A stretch of DNA of 64,000 nt, from contig NC_080672.1 in NCBI RefSeq assembly GCF_030247195.1, positions 32,185,906 through 32,249,905 on the forward strand. The letters run 5' to 3'. Of the stretch, positions 1 to 10,529 are shown one piece after another. The position numbers and the translations under genes are program-made. The notes beneath the pieces are model-generated. The model had not been told where the DNA came from, searched no databases, and saw only the letters and a list, made by a program, of their open reading frames with translations. How positions within the stretch are numbered: position 1 is the stretch's first letter; the number at the start of each line of letters is the position of its first letter. Source of the stretch: Topomyia yanbarensis (lineage: Eukaryota > Arthropoda > Insecta > Diptera > Culicidae).

Positions 1-428
1 AGCGGAAAGTAACTTTCGTCGTTCAGCACGAACGACGCCCCGCGGTAGTTTTTCGTCATCCACCGGCACTGCGATTTCACGATTGCTATCTGCTCGTCCG
101 CGGTAGGCCGAGTCTTCTACCGACAGATGATGTCCTCCATCTTGCGGGTTCGATGAATCGAAGTATGGGAACAATGATATTTTCGGCCGGCGTCACGCAA
201 ACTCGTTCCGTCCTTGTTGTCGAACAGCTTTTTCAACGCTTCCTTCTTCTTCTACATTATCTTCGCCGAACGGCCGCTACTGGTCTTCCGCTCCACGCTC
301 AGGGATGCCAGGATACGGAAAACTGTACTCACGGGCACGTTTTCGTCTCGAAAGTGGTCTATCGTAAACTTTTTACCACGATGACTATGCGTTTCGTAAA
401 ACCGTACAACACGCTCGCGGAGTGCCAT
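1..428 (-). pseudogene. Tc1/mariner-type transposase, broken N-terminal part, cut by the window edge
   Basis: The reverse strand reads as the start of a DDE transposase. An N-terminal helix-turn-helix segment starts at the ATG at 428-426 (MALRERVVRFYE, then GKKFTIDHF), a second HTH-like stretch follows (KKLFDNKDGTSLRDAGRKY), and then TKNYRGASFVLNDESYF, where the first catalytic Asp of the family lies. A longer reading frame opens at 476, but the family-like sequence begins at 428. Two in-frame stops (252-254 and 117-119) interrupt an otherwise continuous frame, so this is a dead copy. The remaining catalytic core would lie before position 1. The family is known to cut and paste at TA dinucleotides. 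No terminal inverted repeat was recognised on the right. Assignment to superfamily is fairly safe; the subfamily (DD34E versus DD37E) cannot be decided here. Confidence 0.72.
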
Positions 429-599
429 CTTCCATTGAACTGTCAGCACCCAAGCGAAAAGAAACATGCCACCCATTTCTAGCTACTCGAGAGAACGTTT
501 CTTAGAGAATAAAGATTTACGTTCTTTACTTCAATTACAGAAAAGAATTTAAATCATTCTCATTTTTTAATCAACGCTTGTTACTGGGAGTACCACTTT

Positions 600-1587
600 T
601 TCCGAGAAGCTGATAATCAAATCCGTCCGTAAATTCATGAACAAAAAATCTCGATTTTGTGAACTGAACGATTCACGATAATCGCGACCAGGTTCCTGAA
701 ACTATGGATAATTAACCTCATGCTCATGAAACTATTTGTGTTTTCAAGACATTAGCTCGCACCAAAACTATACCAGGCGTTATATTCCAATGTTTGATTG
801 GGTTACGATGGTTGTTTCCTCGACGTGTTTAGTTTTTGTTGTGATTCCTATCAGTAGCGCAGTCAGAAATTTGGTTTGACGAAAATCGTAGGTTTTTCGA
901 AAATGTTTAAATTTCATGTATTAGTTGATAAAATATTGAAAGTTCAGTAACAAAAATAGTCTGCCTTTTATAATTTACTTTATAATATGTCAATTTAGTC
1001 AAAATATGAAAAGTGCACTTTTAAAGTGAAACAATTGTTCGAAAACTTTTCTAACGGTCTAAATCACATCATTTCGAAAGCATCAACTTTGGAGTTTTAA
1101 CAACCTCGATAAAGCTTCCAACATGAAAAAGCGCTTCTTTTGATGTAATAATTTTAAGCATAAGCGTAAGAGATCGCCCTTAGTTTCTACTCCGTTATTG
1201 ACCACGACCGATTGAGATTGCACAACGTTCTTTGAAATGGCATGCTAGGGAATACCATCCTGATCCCTGCATGCTGATCAATACAGACGCTGGCCTAGTC
1301 TGAATGAAGGTCCGCTGGGAGAGGAAGGAATGTTAGTCCGACACATGTTTCGATCTCTAACCGAGGAATTCTCTGCATCTTCACATGCATCATGTTCATC
1401 GTGTTCTTTTCGCTCTGGGTAGCCGGCTTTCGATATTGTTTAAAAGATTTATTGGATGTTCTATTAGTTCTATAGCTGGATTTTCTCCGAGGGAGTGCAA
1501 AGATGATGCAAAAATGGAAATTAAATGCATTTTTTTCTAATTTGATGCAAATTTGTTACATATTCCTAGAGTGATCTGCCCCTAGTT
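600..1587. other. AT-rich non-coding stretch
   Basis: No reading frame, RNA gene or repeat structure that I can support. AT-rich sequence, probably old intergenic or intronic DNA. Confidence 0.5.
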
Positions 1588-2650
1588 GCATGTTCGCGTT
1601 TGTGCCCAGGGTTGTATTATCACTCAGATCTCAAGCGATTGTATGTTAACGCATGGGTGTGTTTTGCGTGTATGTAACTTCGCGTGCATAAATCAATTTA
1701 TATAACCGTGTATCGACCGTGTTTTGAGTTCACGGTTCAGATCTGGAAGGGAATGAGTTTTCTTATATCATTAGAGTATCCGGCCATGACACCCTAATGT
1801 ATATGAGTTTGATTTTTTTTAGACGTTGATGGAATGTATGGATCTCGGCTGCTAGGACCAATTGTAGGGGGTACCGAACGTGACCGATTCATAATAATGT
1901 GGAAACGGGCGTTAGTATAATCGCACTTGATATCGCGTTTATGTACTAACCGGAGCGTTTTATGTGTGTGTAATCGCGGGTGTACGTGCGTGCGGATAGT
2001 TTCGATAGCATGTTCGCATGTGTGGCCAGATTTACATTATTGCGAAGGGCACAAGCGTTTCTATATTAACGTGGCGTTTGTATAGCTTTGCGTTTTTGAA
2101 TTCGTTTATATAACGAAATTGCCATTTGTACATTCGCGTGCGTTTTTGAATGTTTGCACGGGTCGTCATTCTGATGCTGTTGCGAAAGGCTCGAGTGTTT
2201 GTATGTTATTGTGCGCGTTGTTTTTATCGTGTAGATGTTTGTATGCCACGTATGCCAGGATGTTTGTAATTTCGCATATACTAATGAGAAGCTGTAAGGG
2301 AAGAAAGTACATGTTAATTCGACATGCATTCACTTTTTTATCCTTTTATGAGCAGCTAGGGTCGAGGGTGGTGGCTAGCGAATTTCATACATCCTTGACG
2401 TAACGGGCGAATCTATATGGTTAACATCTATGTCTATAGGCAACGCAAATCGAAGGCCATCTTTGTAATGATACGTTCTGCGTTTGAGATGTACTTCCCT
2501 CGGTTGCCAGACGAATACCTATGATGATTGCGTATAACTTTGTATGTATAAGTCTAATTATGAGTCCTACTGTGGTCATGCGTGCGTGGAAGGTGTTAGT
2601 TTTAGCGTTCGAGTCCAGGGTTGCATACTTGTCTGAGTTGGCGCGGGGGT
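1588..2650. repeat. Degenerate repeat tract with recurring gttcgc/gtatgttaacg motifs
   Basis: At least three degenerate units share the order gttcgcNtgtg, ccagNNttNcattat, tNNcaagcgNttNtatNttaacg. They begin near 1588, 2008 and 2132, with looser similarity to about 2650. The tract is richer in TG and CG steps than its flanks. It may be the remains of a tandem repeat or of a transposon UTR. The short reading frames inside it on both strands look accidental. Confidence 0.4.
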
Positions 2651-2689
2651 TCACTTATTGCGAACATCTTTTGATGTAATAATTAAATG

Positions 2690-3330
2690 GTAATTAAATG
2701 TTCTAGAAGTAATTATGGAGAATCAACTCTACAAATACAGTAAGAAACTTGATGCCTTCAGCAAAGTTGTTGATGATATCATTTTAAACAACTTTGTTGA
2801 AAATACGAAGGCTTCTTGAATACAGTATATCGAGATATAAAACGATATTTAAGAAATTCTCTTAAGGGTCCTTTGATATAATTGTGCAAAAAGTACTTAA
2901 GGTTTGATTTTTTTGAAGAAGTAAAATGACTTCGACATGTGTGCTATTCTGTAAAATGCTTATTAAGGTTTTATCTATAAAATCAAACTTTTCGAGCCAA
3001 AAATGGCGCCTAAAATAGCTGCTCCAGCAAAAAGGTATTTTGAAAACCGACCACATCTGTGGGCACGATACAGGTCGCAATTCGTAGTCTACAAGCAAAA
3101 AACTAAAGCGATCTAAAAGATTACATTCCATAAAGGCGCACCAACCTAAAAAACATGAAAAAATGGGGGTTGGGAATCGCACCCAGGTGAGCTGCGTGCA
3201 AGGCAATCGTTTGACTAACTACGCTATGCCCGCTTCATTCAATAAAGTTGTTTGAAATAGCATTTTCGAAAACTTTGCAGAAGACATCAAATTTCGAAAT
3301 AAATTTGTTTGCAGAGTATTTTTCAATCAA
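2690..3330. repeat. Dispersed non-coding repeat with AACTTTGCTGAAGA-like motifs
   Basis: Motifs of the type caaagttgtt and actttgcagaagac recur here (about 2762, 2795 and 3273) and also near 51500-51600, 52180 and 58200, pointing to one old dispersed family. A tRNA-like SINE head (3168-3236) sits inside. No coding sequence. Confidence 0.35.
3168..3236 (-). repeat. tRNA-derived SINE head (Feilai-like)
   Basis: Read on the minus strand the segment starts GCGGGCATAGCGTAGTTAGT and ends GGGTGCGATTCCCAACCCC. It carries an A-box-like (TAGCGTAGTTAGT) and a B-box-like (GGGTGCGATTCC) internal Pol III promoter, with a seven-base anticodon-type loop CTTGCAC. Very similar heads occur at 6331-6509 and 19351-20172. 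The body and A-rich tail of this copy are not clear. Not a functional tRNA: the acceptor ends do not pair. Confidence 0.65.
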
Positions 3331-3599
3331 ACTGCGCTTCCCATTCAAAGCATTGTCCTCAATCCACATTTCTAAACATCTCTTCGAAAAAGAGCTCATG
3401 ATAATTTGACAACTGTGGGACCTCGGCTAAGAGATCGGTTGCAAGATCCAATTCCTACAATTTTCCAAAAGTCCCCATGATGCTTACAACTATTGGTTCG
3501 CAATGTAGTGATCAGACAATATACTTCCGAAATTATTATTGCGCAACATTTAATTAAATTAGTCAGCATCAATTTCTTTGTTTTTTTTCGATTCAAATA

Positions 3600-4015
3600 A
3601 TTTTGGATTGGGAGGTCGGTTCAACCAGTTCCCTCTGAAGAAGCTCGGCATCGGTTTTATCTCGCATTTGTCGAAAAAATTTCAGTTCGTCAGCGAAAGA
3701 AAGACGGGGTCCTTGTAATGGGATATTGACATCATTAAAGTAGAGCAGAAATAACACTGGACCGAGATGGCTTCCTTGTGGGATGCCGGATGTAGCGAAG
3801 AATAGTGCAGATAGACAGTCCTTAATGCTGATTTGGAGGTGCCTTCCATCGAGGTAGGAACGAAAACAGCGCAGAAGTTGTCCATGAATACCGAGTTTGT
3901 CCAGTCTCAGATTTTGTCGAAGGCCGCAGATTGATCCATGTCAATAGCATCGGCTTGCAATCCGTCAGCGAATCCATCGAGTACATATGTTGTGAACGAT
4001 AGCAGGCTGGTCGTT
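3600..4015 (-). pseudogene. CR1-type non-LTR retrotransposon, reverse transcriptase remnant (3' end of element)
   Basis: The minus strand contains a degraded RT palm in shifting frames: a motif-A-like DMDQSAAFDKI near 3920, a KLGIHGQLLRCFRSYLDG helix, then GIPQGSHLGPVLFLLYFNDV near 3760 and FADELKFF near 3700, where the second Asp of the catalytic FADD box has become Glu. Similarity ends about 3600, so the thumb and 3' UTR are missing or unrecognisable. It follows the EN domain at 4018-4790 of the same element, with the region between EN and palm deleted. Known role of the family: target-primed reverse transcription of the element RNA. This copy is inactive. Confidence 0.75.
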
Positions 4016-4017
4016 GT

Positions 4018-5277
4018 CTATCGTTTAGGTATAAAACCAACAGAGGTCCAAGGTACGTCCATTCTCGTTTGCGACATTATTAATTTGACGAAGAGTTTCT
4101 CTGCTGTAATTACCAAAATACAACTGGAATTGTTGATAAGCGCAGATTTTTCGATATTGAATCGTAGAAATTTATTACTTGTCTGGCACCACGTCAGACC
4201 AGGTAAGTTGAAGTCATCCAGTATAACAATTTCGTCAGACGGGGCGGCTATCGAGGTGATGAAATAAACGGAGGAAAGATGTACATCGATCAGGCTAAAA
4301 TCACGAATTCCACCAGGTGGAAAATATACAGCACACAGAAACAGATTGCGATTGACAAGTTTCACTGATATCCACACTTGCTCGGAGATCGCCCACCAGT
4401 CATCGTTGATCACTCAGGCCTTTATACCATGGCGAACGGCGATAAGCACACCACCACCACAAGATATCAGGTTGTTTAGGGCGTTGTGGTCACAGCGGTA
4501 GACATCGAACGTTGAACCAAATACCTGGCGAGACAGAGTACGGTTGTCGAGCCAAGTCTCGGTCAAGACGATAACTTCGCAATAGCAGCCCGTGGTCGCG
4601 AGTAAATAGGTAGTCGTTGATGAATTTAAGCCTCCAACATTCTGGTAGTAAACCTCGATATTATTGGATGACGGATCAGGTTCAGCAGAGAGCGAAGCCA
4701 TGTTACCGTTTTGAGCGTTAAGGAAGATTCTTTCGTCAATCCCACGAACAGTAGCGGAACCACTCACAGTCGCTTGGTCGACTGTGGTGAGGGATTCGAG
4801 GCATCCCGAATGAACTGTGTCGCGCCCCAAAATACGACGCTCGTTGTCGGCCGGTGAAATGGTTCGCATCTGATCATAAGATGTCAGATCAAAACGCAAA
4901 ATACTGAAAGCGAAGAATACATCAGCGCTTGAAGTCTTCGGATCAGATGTATACTTGCCATTTGTGTCGCATTGGAAGACCCTGTCACCCATCTCACATA
5001 CAGAACTGGGACGACTGATGATCGCTGGTTGCAATTGCTCGATTGTGATGGGGGGATCGCGGGCTTCCATAGTGCCAACAGTTGTGTATCCCAGTATGAG
5101 TTGAAATCCGATGGCGCAATGCGAAGAGCATGACCGGGACGGTAGTAGCTTACGACGAGAGTCAGAAGATGAGCTATTTAGAAGCGTGAATTGGTTCAAC
5201 CGTTGTATCGTTACAATTTGGATAATACTTGCCGAGAAAGGCGGCTTTGAAGACCCACAAATACAGGACCGAGACAA
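4018..5277 (-). pseudogene. CR1-type non-LTR retrotransposon, endonuclease domain (with end of ORF1)
   Basis: Two adjoining minus-strand frames carry an apurinic-type endonuclease domain in order: VYYQNVGGLNS near 4650, LTETWLDN near 4560, GGGVLIAV near 4440, a stop at 4411-4413 just before VINDDWW, then CAVYFPPGG near 4320 and ILDDFNLPGLTW near 4220. The usual GDFN has become DDFN. The same motif series appears in the second CR1 copy at 28719-29144, so these are two members of one family. The segment above about 4800 reads as the tail of ORF1 and ORF2 leader with low similarity. This endonuclease would nick the genomic target. The copy is dead from the stop, frameshifts and the internal deletion before RT. 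Confidence 0.75.
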
Positions 5278-5397
5278 CTGCTGAACGCTGACGGCAAGGG
5301 CTCGACTGTAGCGGGGAGATCGAAGGCTGCGTTGCGTATAGTGGCATTGCCAATCGTTGCGGAGTCCTCTGTAGGACCATTGATGAGCCGAGTTGCA

Positions 5398-5611
5398 TTA
5401 GCGGAATACATGCTGCTTCAGGAGGCGAAGAAAAATCAGTCGGCGGACACCAAATGTTCTGGGTACGGCTATCTTCAAATTCCCTGAACAGTATGCCTTG
5501 TGGCCATGTGTCAGAGTTAAGACTGCATAACGGTACTTTGGGTGAACTTCAACTTTGAAGGATATGAAGTTCAAAGTACTGACGTCTGTACCTTTTTTTA
5601 ACAAGCGGAAT
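5398..5611 (-). pseudogene. CR1-type ORF1 fragment, downstream part (split by the 5627-10200 insertion)
   Basis: The minus strand reads LVKKGTDVSTLNFISFKVEV then HPKYR, a pattern I associate with ORF1 of insect CR1 elements, followed in another frame by LTSDTWPQGILFREFED. The N-terminal side of the same frame resumes at 10209-10300 on the far side of a 4.6-kb insertion: there the frame ends in CNEEIKV at the duplicated target site and here it continues IPLVKK. ORF1 proteins of this group bind element RNA. Frameshifts are present. Confidence 0.65.
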
Positions 5612-5626
5612 AACCTTTATCTTCTC
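5612..5626. repeat. Left target-site duplication of the ORF1-only retroposon
   Basis: AACCTTTATCTTCTC here is repeated as AACCTTTATCTCCTC at 10201-10215 (14 of 15 bases), directly after the poly(A) tail. Confidence 0.8.
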
Positions 5627-6330
5627 AGTCTACTTTCTACTTCTGCCGCAGTCAGACGTACAATCGAGCCAAGTGAACAACAGGCCTCTCGATCTAGTGT
5701 GCATTGTCTCGAGAACAAAGGAGACGTCGGATTATTCTTGTCATCATGAGTAAAGTTGACGAAAAAGCTCTACTCCGACCCAACGCTAGGGTTCGTCGCG
5801 GTTGCGGTAATTACCGCAACCGCGCGGTATTTACCGCACCCGCACCGCAAAAACTGCGGTGCGGTGAGTCACTTTTTTCCGCGGTTGCGGTGCGGGAAAT
5901 GAGCTTTCACCGCGCGGTATTACCGCAACCGCACTTCAAAAAATAAATGAAAAAGTCTGCATGAAAAAGTGAATTAAAACTATGACTTTTACCATTTGAG
6001 AAGGACGCAACTAGATTTATTTTCTTAACGAATGCTTAGCAATGTCATTATTAGGAAAATCTCTCTGTCAGAACGTTCTACTTTTACTTATTACCCTACA
6101 ATAGAGAAACGTAATAAACATTTGATTGCTCTAATTTCCATAGACTTGACAATGATTTGAAAAGAAATCCGAATACAATCTGTATTAGACCTATCGCTAC
6201 TTGATTTTTTACATTTTGGTTATGTATTTGTGTTTGTTACTGTTCCTAAGAAATGAAATCTATAAGCTTTGTCCAATATAATTTGGCACCATTATTTTTA
6301 CGACATATTTTGAACACTATTTATTTTATA

Positions 6331-6509
6331 TTTTTAATTTTTTTTATTTTTGACTACAGAGGTTTTAACCTTAGGGTCATTCGCCTCTTTTCGGGGTAGA
6401 GAAAACTCTTTTGGAAAATCTCTAACCCTATGTGCGGGGTTAGGAAAGAAACACAGGTGGGCTCCGTACAAGGCAATCGATTTACCAACTACACTATGCC
6501 GTCCCCCCA
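6331..6509 (-). repeat. Feilai-like tRNA-derived SINE inside the hAT element
   Basis: Minus orientation: tRNA-like head at the right (GACGGCATAGTGTAGTTGGT, then a degenerate B box), a body with two copies of the TAGGGTTAGAG/CTAACCCC motif, and an A-rich tail at the left (6331-6357). It is flanked by a perfect 10-bp target duplication TTATTTTATA at 6321-6330 and 6510-6519, so the insertion is complete. Such elements are transcribed by Pol III and moved by a partner LINE. Confidence 0.8.
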
Positions 6510-7875
6510 TTATTTTATACTTCAAAGTAACACTTTACTAACGAATCTTTTCAATTACATAAAACGCACAATCCAATCATTGAAAAAACAATTGAATTGT
6601 ACTGTCAAATCCAATTAAAAATGCCTCATTTCTCCCGATTTTTCTAGCCAATTGTAGAATTATGAATGTTTTTTGTGACATCTTCTCAACTGTAAATTTC
6701 GATTAATTTGGATAACTTAAAGATAAACTTATAATACTGCGACTTAAAAACAACCCAAAGAATGTAATAATCATCATCAAATCAAACGAATTTGGAGGAA
6801 TTGGCAGTAAAGGAGATAAAAGTATGAAAAGCGTCCAAAATAAGGAGGGGTCCAAATTAGGCCAATTACCTTATTATTCGTTAATCAACATCGTATTTGT
6901 ATCTCTTTTGATTTCTGTGTAAATTCGCAATGAATTTTTCTGCAGTCCGTTTTATAAGACTCCTTCTCAAAAAGTATTCTACATAACTTTTTTTTTCTCG
7001 TACGTCCATTGTGCGTCCAACTGGGGATATTTTCTACCGAATTATTAATGAATATTTTTCAGTTAGGAAGTAGTTTTGTAACTTTTTGAAAGTAAACTTT
7101 CGATGTTAGTAGGGTATTGCGATTTTTGTTTTTCTCAAGTGTCAAAGTTAGCCCAGATAGCAAATTTTGCACAGTTCGGACAATTTTTGTAATAATATTT
7201 CTGCTGTATGCTGTAAATCATACATCTTTTGCAGGTTTTTTTTAAATGTTCGACAACTCTATACCGGTTGAGATGAGATGGATTCCTGATTTTTTGTCAA
7301 ATATGGCGATGTTCTTATTGATGAAACTCAACATGTTTTATATCACTGTATTGGGATAATATATAGAAGTACTGGTGTTTTTCCTTGAATTTTTTGTGAA
7401 TTTCTTTTAAGAGTTAAAGGTGATTTTTGCTATGTAAATGCGAAAAACGTTCATTTCATTTTCATGTGGCAAAGTCATTGAAAATATAAAAATTTAAAGA
7501 AAAAATATACAACTTTATTATTCCATTTTTTTCAAATAACTGAAGGATACTTAAATTAAAAGCTTTTCTATTAATTGCTGCGGAAGAACAGTTTTGAATG
7601 AATAATGATGCAATACAGCTACATTTCATACATTTCAGTGCCATGCTAATGATTAGAGAAATGAGAATGTTTACCCTGTTTCGAAAGTATTTGTCTAAAA
7701 ATATACGGCATTTTATTAATAAAACTTGCAAATTTGAATTTTTTCATAAATGTTACATTCTGAGGAGTCCATCAAAATTAATTTTCGTGTAAATAAGAAT
7801 AACATTTTATTATATATGCTTATACAAAATAAATGAATAATTTTTTAACACAATTTTTAAAAACCTGTTTTAATC

Positions 7876-8972
7876 CACCTAGCGGTGCAATTGCGCCTTT
7901 CTCATTTCTCTAAACTATGGCACGGAGGCTTTTTATGTTCAACATAATTGTGGAAATGTCCATTACATTCTTAGTACACTTTGCACTTATACACAATGGC
8001 ATGCCAGCCACGAACTTGATGAGCTACGTGTCGACGGTGAAACACTTGAAACAAAAAAATATCATACTCCATTAGCCTAATCATCATTAGATCAATGTTA
8101 TCTGCTTGCTAACTCATTTTGTCATGCGGGGCTGGGTATGTGAAGAGGGCGAAAGTCCCATGAACGAACGACTCCCCAGCTTAAATTGGTATGCTTTGTG
8201 ATACAGTGGTGGTTTAAAGATGATGGGGTTGAAAGGGAGGGGTATGAGGGCTGGATGGGGTGGTGGTCTGAGGGGTGATTTAAGGAGATTTTTAAAGGAG
8301 GGGCGCGAACAGTAGAGGGGGGGGGGTGTAACCCCTCTCTGTAAACCATCAACTACGCCCCTGTTAGAATCCAGAAACCCTAAACGAGTCGAAAAAAAAA
8401 TTTGGCCGGGATTAGGTTGACGTTTTTCAGAGTGATTGCATAACCTTTCTATATGAGAAAGGCAAAAATGTGCCAAAATCCAAAAAAGTGAATCGTAGTC
8501 TAATTTTTTTTCGAGTTTGCATCAAATCTCGACGTTTCATGCACCTTGAACACATTTAGCATCAAAAATAAAAATTCTATTTTTAATTTTTCCTATAGTT
8601 TATATGAGAAATTTCTGTGTGGCCGCACTCTGAAACCCGTAATTCCGGAACCAGAATATCGATCGATCCAAAATTCAATAGCAGCCGATGGGAAGGTTGC
8701 ACCTTTCATTTGAGACTAAGTTTAGGCAAATCGGTCCAGCCATCTCTGAGAAAAATGAGTGACATTATTTGACACATACGCACATACATACACACACACA
8801 CATACACACACATACACACACACATACATACACACATACACACACACATACAGACTTTTTCCGATCTCGACGAACTGAGTCGAATGGGATATGACACTCG
8901 GCCCTCCGGGCCGGGATTAGGTTAACGTTTTTCAGAGTGATTGCATAACCTTTCTATATGAGAAAGGCAAAA
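7876..8972. mobile_element. Element of unknown class, CACCTAG family (copy A)
   Basis: The left end has the near-palindrome CACCTAGCGGTG followed by GCCTTTCTCAT (7895-7905). The right end has a conserved CTGAGTCGAATGGGATATGA block, the hairpin GGCCCTCCGGGCC (8900-8912) and a last hairpin CCTTTCT-ATATG-AGAAAGG (8949-8967) whose 3' arm is complementary to the left-end motif. A (CA)n/(TACA)n microsatellite lies at 8770-8855. A 64-bp 3' module occurs twice (8404-8467, 8909-8972). No protein is encoded; the frames at 8114-8476 and 8706-8897 are low-complexity. Copy B is at 30889-34551. The superfamily is not recognised and no target duplication could be defined. Confidence 0.6.
8770..8855. repeat. 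(CA)n / (TACA)n microsatellite
   Basis: Alternating cacacaca and catacata units. They lie at the same relative place as the shorter microsatellite in the related element at 34395-34437, so they are part of the family rather than a chance tract. Confidence 0.85.
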
Positions 8973-10094
8973 CATTATATTTACCGCATTTACCGCATTA
9001 CCGCGTGGTGCGGTGCGGTAAATGCAGTGCGGTTGCGGTAAGCGGTGCGGTTTTATTATTTTTTTGCGGTTGCGGTGCGGACTATCAATTTACCGCCCAC
9101 ATCCGCACCGCGACGAACCCTACCCAACGCTGCGGTCGTTGACTTTAAATTTTGTTTAAAACGTCCGAGTTTTAGTGAAGTGGAATACCTTCTGCAGGTA
9201 AAAATGCAACTTATACTTACGGAAGTGTTGTACCTTCAGTATCATCATCTTCGCAGTGCAGTGTTAATATCATTCAACACGTTAGCACAAGCCGAGCGTT
9301 TCGTTTTGAAGAACAACTTAAAACACGTGGTTGAAAGTGACAACGTTGGAATTAAGATTCCCGTATATATTGAGAATGATTATATAGATGTAAGGTTATA
9401 TGACCTATCACCTCGTACCCCTCCTGAGCCAATTGCAAAATGCATGTCGCAATACGGAGAAGTAGAATCCGTTACACCTGATACTTGGAGAAACTTCTTC
9501 CCGGGTACTCCTAACGGCGTTTTTGCAGTGAGGATGCGGGATGAAAGGCCTATACCCTCCTACTTGACAATAAAACTCAAAACTCACGGAACTACAATTA
9601 TGTAAACTACGCTATGCACCCATGAGGGGCAAACTCCTACGTGCAAGTATTGTAATCCGACAGCTCATCATGGACAACCTTGTGCGGAAGATGCAGAGGA
9701 AGAGGCATCTCAACCAACTGCCAACTCATCTACGGCAAACCAACCCAAAACAGAGTTTTCAATACCAATGCCTGAACCACAAACGGTGGCCAAATTTGTG
9801 GCAGCAGTTGCACAGACCATAATGACAACCACAAAAGAAGCATCCAGTACCGCAAATTCAACTGTAAGCAACATTGGCAAGGATAACAATAACAGTGACG
9901 GATTTACGCTTGTCAACAATAAATGCAAGAAACAGGGAAAAACATCTGATCGCGGACACCAAGCCGACTTCGACCTGAACGTGAAAACCAAAAAAGAATT
10001 AAATGACCCCCCAGATGCAGTTTATCAGCAAACCCCGCGAAAGAAGGTCTCTGCTCGCAATAAAAAGTTGCGCGCACGAGATCCAATATTATAA

Positions 10095-10200
10095 TAATAT
10101 TTGTTTATATTTTTATTTTGACATTTATAAACATATAAAAGATCCACGGCTCCGTTAAGCTACCGCTATGAGCCGTGTCAAATAAACGAATTATAAAAAA
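10095..10200 (+). other. 3' UTR and poly(A) of the ORF1-only retroposon
   Basis: Ends AGCCGTGTCAAATAAACGAA then TTAT and A6, resembling the 3' end of the LINE at 48070-48130 (GTGCCGATCAAATAAACGAA). A LINE reverse transcriptase recognises its RNA 3' end, so the likeness suggests how this RT-less element was copied. Confidence 0.6.
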
Positions 10201-10208
10201 AACCTTTA

Positions 10209-10300
10209 TCTCCTCGTTGCAATTTAGTTTTTGTTTGGACATTTTTTCGACAGCGAGAAAGATACAACCAGAGCAACAGCGCGGGAGGTGAAACCATGAC
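10209..10300 (-). pseudogene. CR1-type ORF1 fragment, upstream part
   Basis: The minus strand reads GCIFLAVEKMSKQKLNCNEE then IKV, joining in frame to the ORF1 remainder at 5398-5611 once the retroposon is removed. This is the main evidence that the sequences at 3600-5611 and at 10209-10300 were one element. Confidence 0.55.
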
Positions 10301-10529
10301 AAAGTTGCTATTATCGATTAGCTTTCGACCGCCAACAAGAATATTGCTCGGATCAGAGCCATCCTCGCGGCGACGTTTCTGAGATGGTCGAGAGGTACCG
10401 GTATTTGCTGGTTATATTTGGATAACTCGGCCTTTATTTCAGCACAGACATCATACCCAGCGATAACACATCCAGACGAAGAAACGGTTTCGAAAGTCAG
10501 GAAAAGTTGCCTCCGATCACAACTGGTAT

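Larger units (their letters stand above)
5787..9122. mobile_element. Non-autonomous hAT element with GCGGT-rich subterminal regions
   Basis: Terminal inverted repeats TAGGGTTCGTCGCGGT are perfect at both ends and flanked by the 8-bp target duplication CCCAACGC (5779-5786 and 9123-9130). An 8-bp duplication and TA-starting TIRs are hallmarks of hAT. About 150 bp at each end is packed with GCGGT/ACCGC pentamers, including a perfect 28-bp palindrome at 5798-5825; in hAT elements subterminal repeats bind the transposase. The interior is AT-rich, holds a SINE (6331-6509) and another element (7876-8972), and encodes no transposase, so it depended on a relative elsewhere. It interrupts the ORF1 frame of the enclosing retroposon. 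Confidence 0.85.
5746..10094 (+). pseudogene. Retrotransposon ORF1 (gag-like, CCHC zinc knuckle), split by hAT insertion
   Basis: The start is the ATG at 5746 (MSKVDEKALLRPNA). The frame stops being gag-like at the hAT insertion (5787) and resumes in the same frame at 9123. Downstream are IPVYIENDYIDVRLYDLSPR, then YGEVESVTPDTW, typical of mosquito non-LTR ORF1 proteins with an RRM-like fold. A TAA at 9602-9604 interrupts the frame. It is followed by a CCHC knuckle, CKYCNPTAHHGQPC, with C-x2-C-x4-H-x4-C spacing. A Thr/Ser/Asn-rich linker and a basic tail (TPRKKVSARNKKLRARDPIL) reach the stop at 10092-10094. The family binds RNA and packages the element transcript. About 340 codons without the hAT. 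Broken by the insertion and by one stop. Confidence 0.75.
5627..10200 (+). mobile_element. ORF1-only non-LTR retroposon, apparently full length, with nested insertions
   Basis: The unit is bounded by 15-bp direct repeats, begins AGTCTACTTTCTACTTCTGC and ends in a short poly(A). It has a 119-bp 5' leader, one broken ORF1-like gene (5746-10094, split by a hAT element), and about 105 bp of 3' UTR. No endonuclease or reverse transcriptase lies between the ORF1 stop and the tail, so it must have been mobilised by another element. Without the hAT insertion it would be about 1.2 kb. Its 3' end (AAGCTA...CAAATAAACGAA...A-tail) closely resembles that of the LINE ending at 48117. It sits in ORF1 of a minus-strand CR1 element. 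Comparable in plan to mammalian HAL1 or Drosophila HeT-A (ORF1 without RT). It could also be a single-copy deletion derivative. Confidence 0.75.

Noticed and set aside
8114..8476. Pro/His-rich minus-strand frames
   Set aside because: Low-complexity G-rich stretch inside a mobile element; two frames overlap without family motifs.
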